From NCBI GenBank assembly GCA_021737785.1, contig JAIPDI010000039.1:1-52231 (forward strand): 52,231 nt of DNA. Reading direction: 5' to 3'. Under the pieces are notes generated by a model that was not told the DNA's origin, ran no database searches, and saw only the letters and a program-made list of their open reading frames with translations. Numbering within the stretch: position 1 is the stretch's first letter; each line of letters opens with the position of its first letter. Below are positions 23,512 through 32,885 of the stretch, one piece after another. The stretch is from Deltaproteobacteria bacterium. GTDB taxonomy: Bacteria > Desulfobacterota > DSM-4660 > Desulfatiglandales > Desulfatiglandaceae. The position numbers and the translations under genes were made by a program.

Positions 23512-26500
23512 ATGAAATCGATGGCAACATATTTTATTAAATCGGTGGCGTGCCTCATTTGCCTATTCCTGAGTGTGGACTTGGGGCCTGCCTTTTCATT
23601 CTCCGAAGAGACCTACACATATGAACGGATGTGGCCCGAGATGCAACAGCCCTGGTATTTTTGCAAACCATCGGGAATAGCCATTGATAAGACAGGAAAT
23701 ATCTATTTGTCGGAAATGGGCGGACACTGCATTCAAAAATTGACATCAGGAGGACAATTCATAAAAAGGTGGGGAAAGGAAGGTGTAAATGATGGGGAGT
23801 TCGGCTGTCCTCTTGGGCTGGCTATAAGTGGAAATGAAAGCGTTTATGTGCTTGATTCTGCGCACAACCGGATCCAGAAATTTTCGACAGAGGGAGAGTT
23901 TGTTGCCAAATGGGGGAGTGAGGGGGCTGACGACGGACAATTTCAGTTCTATACCGGGTTAGATTCGCAAAAGCCATTCAATTTGATTGGAATAGCTGTA
24001 GATGCGGATGGATATGTGTACGTCGCAGATAGAGGCAACTGCCGGATTCAGAAATTCACATCTGACGGTCAGTTTATCGGAAAATGGGGGAGTCAGGGAA
24101 CAGCGGACGGGCAGTTCAGTGATCCTTCAGGGATAGGCATCGACGGAAGCGGAAATATCTATGTAGCGGATTATCATGCCAACCGGATACAGAAATTCAC
24201 ATCCGAGGGACAGTTTATCACGAAATGGGGCAGCCAGGGAAGCGGTGATGGGCAGTTCAACCAACCTGCAGGCTTAATCATAGATACGAACAGCAATGTC
24301 TATGTGTCGGATGCAGGCAACAATCGGATCCAAAAGTTCACTCAAGCCGGACAGTTTATTGACAAATGGGTTGTGGGGGGGATGCCGACTGGAATAGCTG
24401 CAGACGCAACCGGCCACATCTATGTGACGGACTCGGGAGCGGAACAGATACGGATCTATTCATCAACAGGCGAGTCAATTTCGAATTGGGGACCTGGAGA
24501 CGGGGATGAGGACCTGAGAGGGCCAGGCGGCGTGGCAGTTGACCAGGGCGGAAGTGTCCTCGTAGCGGATTCCGGGCATTGCGAGATCAAAAAATTTTCA
24601 TGGGACGGTGGTTTTATTTCCAAGATCGGAGGGTGTGGTTTAGAGGACGGCCGATTTACTTGGCCAAGTGGGATCGCCATAGCCACAAGCGGAAATTTTT
24701 ACGTGGTTGATACAGGCAATGGAAGAATTCAGAAATTTGACCCAGCCGGTCGATTTGTTGGCAAATGGGGGAGTGAAGGCTCTGATGATGGAGAATTCAG
24801 ATCCCCAGGGTCAGTAGCGGTTGATGGAGACGAAAATGTTTATGTGGTTGACGTTGGCAACCACCGCATCCAGAAGTTTACGTCTGACGGCCAGTTTATC
24901 ACCAAGTGGGGCAGTGAGGGAGCGGGGGCTGGGCAGTTTTTTTATCCGCGAGGAATAGCGATACATGAAAACACATACGTTTATGTTGCCGAGCCGTATA
25001 GCAACAGGGTTCAGAAATTTACCTTAGATGGGCAGTATGTGGAATTGCCGCCCCCGGGGTTTGATAACTGGGAGTTTGATGGCCCTTCGGATGTGGCTGT
25101 TGATGGTGACGGGAATCTGTATGTACTGAATTCGGGCGGACAAATTTTGAAGTTTACCTCAACTTGGGAGTTTATTGCACAGTTTGGTGAATTCGGATCA
25201 AATCCAGGTCAACTGAAAGCACCGAATGGCATAACTATTGCGCCTGACGGCAGGGTCTATGTGGCAGACAGCGGTAATCATCGTATTCAGGTCTTCAGCA
25301 AAGAGGGTGCACCGCTTGAAGGGAGCAATAAGGCCATCATCGTTGCCGGGGGTGGCCCCTATACAGGCAACACCCTGTGGGGCGCCACCGAGATGTGCGC
25401 CAACTATGCCTACCGGGCGCTTACCTATCAAGGCTATAACAAACAGACGATCTATTACATTTCCTCTGATACCGATCTTGATTTAGACGGCAACGGCAAG
25501 CTGGATGATGTGGATGCCGATGCCGCCAATGCCAACCTGCAATATGCCATTCAAACCTGGGCTTCAGACGCGGACACCCTCCTTATCTACATGGTGGATC
25601 ACGGTGGCAATGGGACCTTCCGCATGAGCGGCACCGAATTGCTGTATGCTACGGAACTGGACGGGTGGCTGGATACCCTCCAGCAGAGCCTTCCCGGTCA
25701 TGTGACCCTTATCTATGACGCCTGTGAATCCGGCAGCTTCCTTCCCTACCTCCTGCCTCCCTCTGGAAAAGAGCGTTTTGTGGCCGCCAGCACCTCACCG
25801 GGCGAAGAATCCATCTTTGTGGGTAATGGGACGGTGTCATTTTCGTTCCTCTTCTGGGGCCACATGTTCAATGGGGAGAGTTTCTATGATTCCTTTGTCA
25901 ATGCACAAAAGAGTGTGAGCACCACATACAAGCAGACCTGCCAACTGGATGCCAATGGCAACGGAATCGGCAATGAAAAAGAGGACAAGGAACTCGCAAA
26001 TCAGCTCCGGATCGGGAATGAAACCAAGTCGGCCGGGGATGTGCCGGTGATCGGCACGGTGTCGCCTGTCCAGTTTCTGCAGACCGGGACATCTGCCTCC
26101 ATCTATGCAGACCAGGTGATCGACGCGGACGGCATCAGCCGGGTATGGGCTGTCATCACGCCCCCCGGATATACATCAGGAGGAACAGATACCCCGGTGA
26201 CAGACCTGCCGACGCTTGATCTCAACTCCGTGAGCAATAATCGGTATGAGGGGACCTATACCAATTTTGCCACACCCGGCGCCTACAATCTCGCCGTATT
26301 TGCCATGGACCGAAAAGGGGTGCTGTCTCTGCCGGTCCAGACCAGTGTGACCGTGTCTGGAACTGGCGGCTGCCTGACTGTAGCAAGTGACCTCAGTATC
26401 CAGGTCCCCTGTGCCGAGTATTTGGGCAATCCATACGGATACCTTCTCGATTTCTACCGCCATCCGGACGATCCATCCGGCTTCTACTGGAAGCTGATAT

Positions 26501-26685
26501 TGTCCACTCTTACGACCGGGACGGGCACGAACTGCATTCCCATTGCCTCGGACCTGAGTGTGCCCATTTCTTGTGTATCCTATAATGGCGTGCAATATGG
26601 ATTCACCCTTGATTTTTACCCGATTCCCTATGATCCGTCGGGGCTGTACTGGAAGATGGATCTGAATACCTTGATGGTGAAGTAG
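23512..26685 (+). CDS. Secreted NHL-repeat / C13-type caspase-fold protein, paralog 2
   Basis: 1057 residues with the same layout as paralog 1: signal peptide (core IKSVACLICLFLSV), 12 NHL repeats (about 50-600; more divergent between blades), C13-type domain with His697 (VDHGGNG) and Cys738 (DACESGSF) 41 residues apart as in the other copies, an Ig-like domain (about 840-945) and two C-terminal VPCAEY/GLYWK modules (about 952-1057). ATG 23512 has AGGAGG at ideal spacing; the in-frame ATG at 23494 overlaps that site and was rejected. The catalytic domain is closer to paralog 3 than to paralog 1. Probable secreted cysteine peptidase. Confidence 0.85.
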   Translation: MKSMATYFIKSVACLICLFLSVDLGPAFSFSEETYTYERMWPEMQQPWYFCKPSGIAIDKTGNIYLSEMGGHCIQKLTSGGQFIKRWGKEGVNDGEFGCPLGLAISGNESVYVLDSAHNRIQKFSTEGEFVAKWGSEGADDGQFQFYTGLDSQKPFNLIGIAVDADGYVYVADRGNCRIQKFTSDGQFIGKWGSQGTADGQFSDPSGIGIDGSGNIYVADYHANRIQKFTSEGQFITKWGSQGSGDGQFNQPAGLIIDTNSNVYVSDAGNNRIQKFTQAGQFIDKWVVGGMPTGIAADATGHIYVTDSGAEQIRIYSSTGESISNWGPGDGDEDLRGPGGVAVDQGGSVLVADSGHCEIKKFSWDGGFISKIGGCGLEDGRFTWPSGIAIATSGNFYVVDTGNGRIQKFDPAGRFVGKWGSEGSDDGEFRSPGSVAVDGDENVYVVDVGNHRIQKFTSDGQFITKWGSEGAGAGQFFYPRGIAIHENTYVYVAEPYSNRVQKFTLDGQYVELPPPGFDNWEFDGPSDVAVDGDGNLYVLNSGGQILKFTSTWEFIAQFGEFGSNPGQLKAPNGITIAPDGRVYVADSGNHRIQVFSKEGAPLEGSNKAIIVAGGGPYTGNTLWGATEMCANYAYRALTYQGYNKQTIYYISSDTDLDLDGNGKLDDVDADAANANLQYAIQTWASDADTLLIYMVDHGGNGTFRMSGTELLYATELDGWLDTLQQSLPGHVTLIYDACESGSFLPYLLPPSGKERFVAASTSPGEESIFVGNGTVSFSFLFWGHMFNGESFYDSFVNAQKSVSTTYKQTCQLDANGNGIGNEKEDKELANQLRIGNETKSAGDVPVIGTVSPVQFLQTGTSASIYADQVIDADGISRVWAVITPPGYTSGGTDTPVTDLPTLDLNSVSNNRYEGTYTNFATPGAYNLAVFAMDRKGVLSLPVQTSVTVSGTGGCLTVASDLSIQVPCAEYLGNPYGYLLDFYRHPDDPSGFYWKLILSTLTTGTGTNCIPIASDLSVPISCVSYNGVQYGFTLDFYPIPYDPSGLYWKMDLNTLMVK

Positions 26686-26813
26686 GATTCATGCCAAGCC
26701 ATTGATAGACTATACGGCCAAAGGGGGGTCCGAAAGCCTTCAGAGATCAGAAGGCTCAGGCGACGGACGAAATGACAAGAGGGATTTACACAAAAGGGAG
26801 GCTATCTATTCTA

Positions 26814-27101
26814 TCAGAGTGTTTGGGCCGTTTGACTGACTTCTGTATCAATTTTTTGTCCGATCTTAGACTCGTCTTTGGCAAGCTCATATCGGGTCTG
26901 GAGATTCATCCAGAATCTGGCGCTCTTTCCGAGATAGCGGGAGAGCGGGAGGGATGTTTCAGCGGTCAGGTCGCGCTTGCCGTTCAGGATTTGGGTAATC
27001 CGGCCCGAGGGAACGCGGAGTTAAAGAGCAAATTTGTTGGCGGAAAGGCCACGTACCGTCATTTCGCGTTTGAGAATGCGTCCTGGGTGAATTGGTTTCA
27101 T
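26814..27101 (-). pseudogene. higA-type antitoxin gene with an in-frame TAA
   Basis: Reading 27101 to 26814 gives a 95-codon HigA/VapI-type XRE antitoxin: start MKPIHPGRILKREM, then LSANKFAL, a TAA, and in the same frame LRVPSGRITQILNGKRDL, followed by LGKSARFWMNLQTRYELA and a TGA stop. All helix-turn-helix and C-terminal family motifs are present, so the TAA at codon 27 is a nonsense mutation rather than a frameshift. No higB toxin precedes it; the hicAB pair lies 83 bp upstream on the same strand. Likely a decayed antitoxin, unless translation restarts downstream. Confidence 0.8.
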
Positions 27102-27184
27102 AAGGTCGGGGGTCTGCTGATAGAGGGTGTCTAAAAGCCAGCGAGGAGAAGCCGAATGGTACTTCAATCTTCAGACCAAGGAGG

Positions 27185-27523
27185 CTAAGAGACCTGATGG
27201 GTAGTTTGTTCGAGTTTTTCAATAACCCACTGATTGAGACTCTTGCCGGATCTGGCTGCTTGTTCTGCGAGACGGCCGTGGAGCTCTGGAGTGAGTCGGA
27301 GGTTGAATTTGCCGGAATAGGGTTTGTTTGGATCGACTCCCCTTTGACGGCAGTCTTCGAGGTATTCATCGATCACGGCATGGAAGCTTTTCAAGGCCTC
27401 GGAAATCGTTTCTCCGTCAAACCCGATGATGTCGCGGGTATTGATGACCCGGCCGACCAGAATGCCGTCGTCCAAGTCGGGTTCAATGGCGGCGATATAT
27501 CCTTTGTATGTGACTGTATTCAT
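27185..27523 (-). CDS. hicB: HicB-family antitoxin
   Basis: 112 residues: N-terminal HicB fold (YKGYIAAIEPDLDDGILVGR, GFDGETISEALKSFHAVIDEYL) and a C-terminal ribbon-helix-helix (GKFNLRLTPELHGRLAEQA, about 70-105) that would bind the operon's own promoter. It neutralises the HicA mRNA interferase. The start overlaps the hicA stop by 4 nt, giving toxin-first order and translational coupling. Autoregulation is typical of the family. Confidence 0.9.
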   Translation of the reverse strand: MNTVTYKGYIAAIEPDLDDGILVGRVINTRDIIGFDGETISEALKSFHAVIDEYLEDCRQRGVDPNKPYSGKFNLRLTPELHGRLAEQAARSGKSLNQWVIEKLEQTTHQVS

Positions 27524-27774
27524 GGGATATCTCCTGTTCGGATCAAAAGTTCCTTGACAAGCCGAACGGCGTATCGTTTCAGCTCCTTCTGCGGATGGGG
27601 GCTGTGGATGTTGACCGATTTATTCTTGAGATCGATGCGAACGCTGGAGCCATCGCCGTAGCGGATGTCGCCCCCAAGGGCCTCGATGAGAGAGGCCACT
27701 GACCGCCATTCGAGACCGGTTGGCGTTGGTTTTCTGAATATGGCGGTAAGCGTTCTACGCTGTTTGGCGTTCAT
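27520..27774 (-). CDS. hicA: HicA-family mRNA interferase toxin
   Basis: 84 residues, small and basic. The frame (WRSVASLIEALGGDIRYGDG, then NIHSPHPQKELKRYAVRLV) matches the subgroup of HicA toxins beginning MNxKQRRTL. The classical GSH catalytic motif reads GSSVR here, and the histidines sit in the IHSPHP segment as in other members of this subgroup. Followed by hicB with a 4-nt overlap. Expected to cleave mRNA and arrest growth when HicB is lost. No strong ribosome binding site. Confidence 0.82.
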   Translation of the reverse strand: MNAKQRRTLTAIFRKPTPTGLEWRSVASLIEALGGDIRYGDGSSVRIDLKNKSVNIHSPHPQKELKRYAVRLVKELLIRTGDIP

Positions 27775-27924
27775 GATGGGATGGTATCACCGGATGGTAC
27801 CCATGTCAAGAGCAGGAAAATGGTTTGACAGGTTCCCCTTAGCGTATTGTTTTTGAGTGCTTTCGCATTCCAAGACTGTTTGTGCATAGCCTGAAAATCG
27901 GATCAGAGGCAAGAGGAGAAAAAA

Positions 27925-30900
27925 GTGAAAAAGACGACCCTCTCGTGGTTCATGATGGCGTTGTTGAGCCTGATCATTCAACCCTTCCTTTCGGCCAGGA
28001 CATTGGCTGAAGAGACCTATAAATTCGAGCGCATGTGGCCTAACTTGCAGCAGCCGTGGTATTTTTATTGGCCGCTGGGTGTTGCGGTGGGCCCGAGCGG
28101 CTGCGTATATGTAGCGGAAGCCGGGGGCAACTGTGTCGTGAAACTGGATTCAAACGGGTCTCTGATTACGAAATGGGGTGGACCAGGCAGCACAGACGGG
28201 GAGTTTAGTTATCCTGAGGGCATTGCTGTCGACGCCTCAGGTAATGTCTATGTTTCAGAAAGGTACAACCATCGCATTCAAAAATTCAACGCCAACGGAC
28301 AGTTCATATCGAAAATGGGCAGCTATGGCAGCGGGCCGGGTCAATTTGATGGCCCCGGCGGCCTTGCCTTTGATTCCAAAGGAAATATGTATGTGACGGA
28401 TCGGAACAATCACCGCATTCAGAAATTCGATGCCAATGGCCGGTTTCTTCTCCAATGGGGGAGTGAGGGGAGTGGAGAAGGACAGTTCCTCAATCCCGTC
28501 TATATTGCCATAGACAGTAAGGATAATGTGTATGTGGGCGAGCAGGATTCCTATCCCAATTATCATGTGCAGAAATTTTCCTCGGACGGTCAGTTTATAA
28601 CCAAATGGGGGCCGGAAAAGTGGGTTTATGACAATTATAAGAATTTTAACTGGTATGCCGGGATCGGGATTGATAAGGATGATTATGTCTACGTGGCCTG
28701 GAGACCCAATCTGGATAAGTTTACTTCTGACGGGCAGCTGGTGTCGACTTTGAGCGGGCAGGAGTATGGAGGGGGCGGGAGTGTGGCCTTTCACGGGGAT
28801 CGTTTATATATAGGGAGCTATACGGGTGTCGCTTCGGTTTCTTTGAAGGGTGAGTTCCTGGAGTGGTGGGGTTCAAGTTATTTGCAAACGGAAGAAAAGG
28901 GCAATAGGATGAACTGGCCCGTGGGGGTAACGACGGACGGAGAGGGAAATGTATATGTCGTGGAATACGGCGCCAACTTGGCAAAATTTGATTCAGAAGG
29001 GGAACTGATCCAAAGATGGAGTGCGACTCTGGGTGATACCATGGGGAGCCCCTTGGATGTGGCCGTAGATAAGGACGGAAATATTTACCTGTCAATGGTT
29101 GAACATGTTCAAAAGTGGTCTGCGACCGGCCGACTTCTAAGTAAATTCGGGGAAAAAGGGATCGGTGACGGGCAATTCACCTGGTGCTCCGGATTGGCGC
29201 TCGATTTAAACTCAAACCTGTATGTCGTAGACGCCTGGAATCAACGCATACAAAAATTCGATTCAGACGGGAATTTCATTCTCAAATGGGGCAGCGCCGG
29301 GACCGGAGATGGACAATTTAATTTCACTTCAGGTTACCTGTTCGATATTGCCTTTGATAACTTCGGCAGCGTTTATGTGGCTGATACGGGCAATCAACGA
29401 ATTCAGAAGTTTACCGCTGACGGGCAATTTATAAAAAAGTGGCCGATTCGTACCGGGCAAGAAGGGTTCGGCTCACCCACAGGCGTAGCTGTCGATGGTG
29501 AAGGCAATGTATATGTGGTTGATAAAGGGAATTCTGTGATTCAGAAATACACCTCGGAAGGGGTCTTTTTGGCGGAATTCGGAAGTTGGGGCACGAATCC
29601 GGGCCAGATGCGAGATCCCGAGGGAATAACCGTAGATCCTACCAGTGAAAAGGTATATGTGACGGATTACGGTAACAACCGTGTACTCGTATTTAGCAAA
29701 GAGGGTTCACCTCCTTTTACAGGACCTGCCAAGGCCATTATCGTGGCGGGAGGCGGCCCTTATGCGGGCAATAACCTCTGGGACGCCACCCAGATGTGCG
29801 CCAACTATGCGTACCGAGCATTGACCTACCAGGGATATACCAAGGACACCATCTACTATCTGTCGGCTGACATGGATCTGGATCTGGATGGCAACGGCAA
29901 ATTGGATGACGTGGATGCCGATGCCACCAACGCCAACCTACAGTACGCCATCAATACTTGGGCTGAGGATGCAAATGACCTCCTCATCTATATGGTGGAC
30001 CACGGCGGAAATGGCACCTTCCGAATGAGTGGCACTGAACTCCTCTATGCCACGGAACTGGACGGGTGGCTGGATACCCTGCAACAGACCCTTCACGGCC
30101 ATGTAACTCTCATATATGACGCCTGCGAGTCCGGGAGCTTTCTTCCCTACCTCTTACCCCCTTCCGGCAAGCAACGTTACGTCGCTGCCAGCACCTCTCC
30201 GGGCGAAGAATCCATCTTTGTGGGGAATGGGACGGTATCGTTCTCCTTTCTGTTCTGGGGTCATATGTTCAATGGGGAGAGCTTCTACAATTCGTTCGTC
30301 AATGCACAAAAGAGTGTGAGCACCACCTACAGCCAGACCTGCCAACTGGATGCCAACGGAAATGGCATCGGCAATGAAAAAGAGGATAAGGATATGGCAA
30401 GTCAGCTCCGGATCGGGAATGAGACCAAGTCCGCCGGGGATGTGCCGGTCATCGGAGGGGTGTCGCCTGCCCAGTCATTGAGCAGCGGGACCTCAGCCTC
30501 CATCTATGCAGACCAGGTGATCGATGCGGATGGCATCAGCCGGGTATGGGCCGTGATCACGCACCCCGACTATACCCCCGGTGGATCGGATACCCCGGTG
30601 ACCGATCTGCCGACCCTCGATCTCACCTCCGCGGGCAATAGCCGGTATGAAGGGACATACACCGGTTTCACCATGCCCGGCGCCTACAATATCGCCATAT
30701 TTGCCATGGACCGAAAAGGTGTGCTGTCTCTGCCGGTTCAGACCAGTGTAACCATGTCTGCAACTGGCGGCTGCCTGACCGTAGCAAGTGACCTTAGTAT
30801 CAAGGTCCCCTGTGCCGAGTATTTAGGGGTACCCATACGGTTTCACTCTGGCCTTTTACCGAAACCCCGATGACCCATCAGGCTTTTATTGGAACCTGGT

Positions 30901-31087
30901 TATGGCAACCCTGACCACCGGGACGGGCACGAACTGCATTCCCATCGCCTCGGATCTGAGCATGCCGATACCGTGTGCATCCTACAACGGCGCACAATAT
31001 GGCTTTACCTTGGACTTTTATCAGAACCCCTATGATCCGTCAGGGCTGTACTGGAAGATGGATCTGAGCACGCTGGTGGTGAAGTAA
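27925..31087 (+). pseudogene. Secreted NHL-repeat / C13-type caspase-fold protein, paralog 3, frameshifted near the C-terminus
   Basis: GTG start (AGGAG 6 nt upstream). Signal peptide, 12 NHL-type repeats (the middle ones divergent), a C13-type domain with His693 (VDHGGNG) and Cys734 (DACESGSF), an Ig-like domain, then the first C-terminal module. After AEYLG the frame is lost: one extra base in GGGG at 30826-30829 ends the reading at 30873. Removing one G restores YPYGF and the rest, including the second module, to the TAA at 31087, for 1053 residues like its paralogs. The propeller and protease remain intact, so the 982-residue product may still be active. A sequencing error in the G-run is a real alternative. 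Confidence 0.8.
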
Positions 31088-31222
31088 GAATCAAATCAAC
31101 GAGGGTTAAGAGACTATTATGGAAAAGGGAGAGAAGAGCTGCGGGTTGTATGAATAATAAGGGAGCTTGGATCCGATTTTTTGATGAGTGGCTGCGTCAA
31201 CCGAATGAAAGGAGATATGATC

Positions 31223-31390
31223 TTGAAAAAATTGGTTTTTGTGATACTTTTGATAGGCGTTTCAGGGTTAATCGGGTGTGTGTCCACAAATGCAGAGCGT
31301 TGCCGGACCAGTGGGGATGATACGTGGGAAAGGCCTCCGAATATAGTTTTTGAAGGAACAGGGGTTCCTGACTATACCAGTGAACTGTAG
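31223..31390 (+). CDS. Small lipoprotein, TTG start
   Basis: 55 residues: a type II signal peptide (KKLVFVILLIGVSGLIGC) with lipobox LIGC, then a short polar tail ending VPDYTSEL. AAAGGAG is 8 nt before TTG 31223 but only 2 nt before ATG 31217, so TTG is preferred. No family recognised. It sits between NHL/C13 paralog 3 and the PPC protein and may be an entericidin-like or accessory lipoprotein; function unknown. Confidence 0.6.
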   Translation: MKKLVFVILLIGVSGLIGCVSTNAERCRTSGDDTWERPPNIVFEGTGVPDYTSEL

Positions 31391-31497
31391 GCCGGGTCCG
31401 CCTTCTGTTTTTCTGGCAGGTGAAGGCAGTCTCTGCTGTGCCCGGTTTCATGAAAACTATGGAATGAATGGGATGACAATTCCCGGAGGGTTTGAAG

Positions 31498-32832
31498 ATG
31501 GAACGTCAGTTATGTTACGGTTGGTTTCATGTGGTGGGTCTTATGGGCGTCTTACTGGCTTGGATCGTCCTGCCTTTGTCAATGGCATGGGCGGAAAAAC
31601 CCGGAACCGGATATGAGGAAGTGCTGTATATTCAATCTACAGATTTGAGAGATACCGCACCGGACGTCTATGAACCGGACAATTCCTGGACGAGTTCCAA
31701 AGTCATCCTATTGAATGATCAAAAGCCCCACCCTGAATGGAGCGACTACAAACCCATCCAGATCCATAATTTTCACAAAGCCGGGGACGAAGACTGGGTC
31801 CGGTTCTTTATTCTTGAAGGAGAGATTTACAAAGTTACTGTGGATTCTCCCGGGGAACGGTGCGATGCGGTCATCGGAATTTACGACATGGACGGCCAGA
31901 CCTTGATCAAGGAAATTGATGACACCTTTGCAGGAGAAAAGGAATATGCGGAATGGGAGTGCGAGACGTCTGGGACCTATTATGCGAGGATCAGGCAGTA
32001 CGATTCACAGGTTTATGGGGAAGGGACCGAATACCAGTTGAGTCTGACACAGCCCTACATGGCCTTCAATGGATTTATCAGAGGAACGTTGACGCCGCCT
32101 GTGGATGCCAGGGTTTTCACAAGTTATAGTTCAGCGTCGGCGGTTAATGGGGAATTTTTTCTGCCGCACATCGCTGGCGATTATACCCTTGAGGTGATTG
32201 CAGAAGGATGCATCGGCTATTCAGTACCTCTTACCGTGCCAGAATTAAAGGACCTGATAGTGGATATTGATCTTGACTGTCCTGGGGAGAGCGGGGCACT
32301 CTGTGTAACCTTAGGTCCAGCCGAGGCGAATAATGCAGGGGCCGGTTGGCGGGTGGACTGCGGCACCTGGAAAGAGAGCGGAGCAGCCGTTTCAGGGCTT
32401 GCCCCGGGTGGGCATACTCTCGAACTCAAGCCGCTGAATGGATGGTATGCACCAACAGAGCAAACTGTCAATATTGTCAGCGGCAATACAATGGATGCAT
32501 CAATATCATATCGGAAATCATGGGAAGCCTGTCTCCCTGTCGACAAGGCCATGAATATTTCAATTCCCTGCGTTGAATATGTCGGCATTCGGTATGGGTT
32601 TACACTTTCCTACCGGCCTGACGTCTGTCCTGGCCTTTGCTGGAAACTGGGAAATTTGACTCCGGCCGGCGACGGTGATTGTCTGGCTGTGGGCAGCGAC
32701 CTGAGTTTTCCTGTGTCCTGTGCGGAATACAATGGCGCGCAGTTCCAATTTGTCCTGGATTTTTATCCAAATGCAAACGACCCCTCGGGTCTTTACTGGC
32801 AGATGGATCCGGCAACATTCTCTTTTAAATGA
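31498..32832 (+). CDS. Secreted PPC-domain protein sharing the VPCAEY/GLYWK C-terminal modules
   Basis: 444 residues. Signal peptide (about 1-33, ending SMAWA), a bacterial pre-peptidase C-terminal (PPC) domain at about 55-190 (YEPDNSW, AGDEDWVRF, GTYYARIR), a carboxypeptidase-regulatory-like beta module, a PEGA-like segment, then two C-terminal modules (ISIPCVEY...GLCWK and FPVSCAEY...GLYWQ) matching those of the three NHL/C13 proteins. ATG 31498 has GGAGG 8 nt upstream; TTG 31492 is too close. No peptidase motif, so it may be a binding or accessory protein of the same export group. Confidence 0.78.
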   Translation: MERQLCYGWFHVVGLMGVLLAWIVLPLSMAWAEKPGTGYEEVLYIQSTDLRDTAPDVYEPDNSWTSSKVILLNDQKPHPEWSDYKPIQIHNFHKAGDEDWVRFFILEGEIYKVTVDSPGERCDAVIGIYDMDGQTLIKEIDDTFAGEKEYAEWECETSGTYYARIRQYDSQVYGEGTEYQLSLTQPYMAFNGFIRGTLTPPVDARVFTSYSSASAVNGEFFLPHIAGDYTLEVIAEGCIGYSVPLTVPELKDLIVDIDLDCPGESGALCVTLGPAEANNAGAGWRVDCGTWKESGAAVSGLAPGGHTLELKPLNGWYAPTEQTVNIVSGNTMDASISYRKSWEACLPVDKAMNISIPCVEYVGIRYGFTLSYRPDVCPGLCWKLGNLTPAGDGDCLAVGSDLSFPVSCAEYNGAQFQFVLDFYPNANDPSGLYWQMDPATFSFK

Positions 32833-32885
32833 GACATATATCGATTTTAGGGCAGCGTTAACCCTGGACGTCGGAGGAGATAGAA

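Noticed and set aside
26772-27134. 120-codon plus-strand open frame
   Set aside because: Opposite strand of the higA-like remnant, which has recognisable family sequence; this frame has none.
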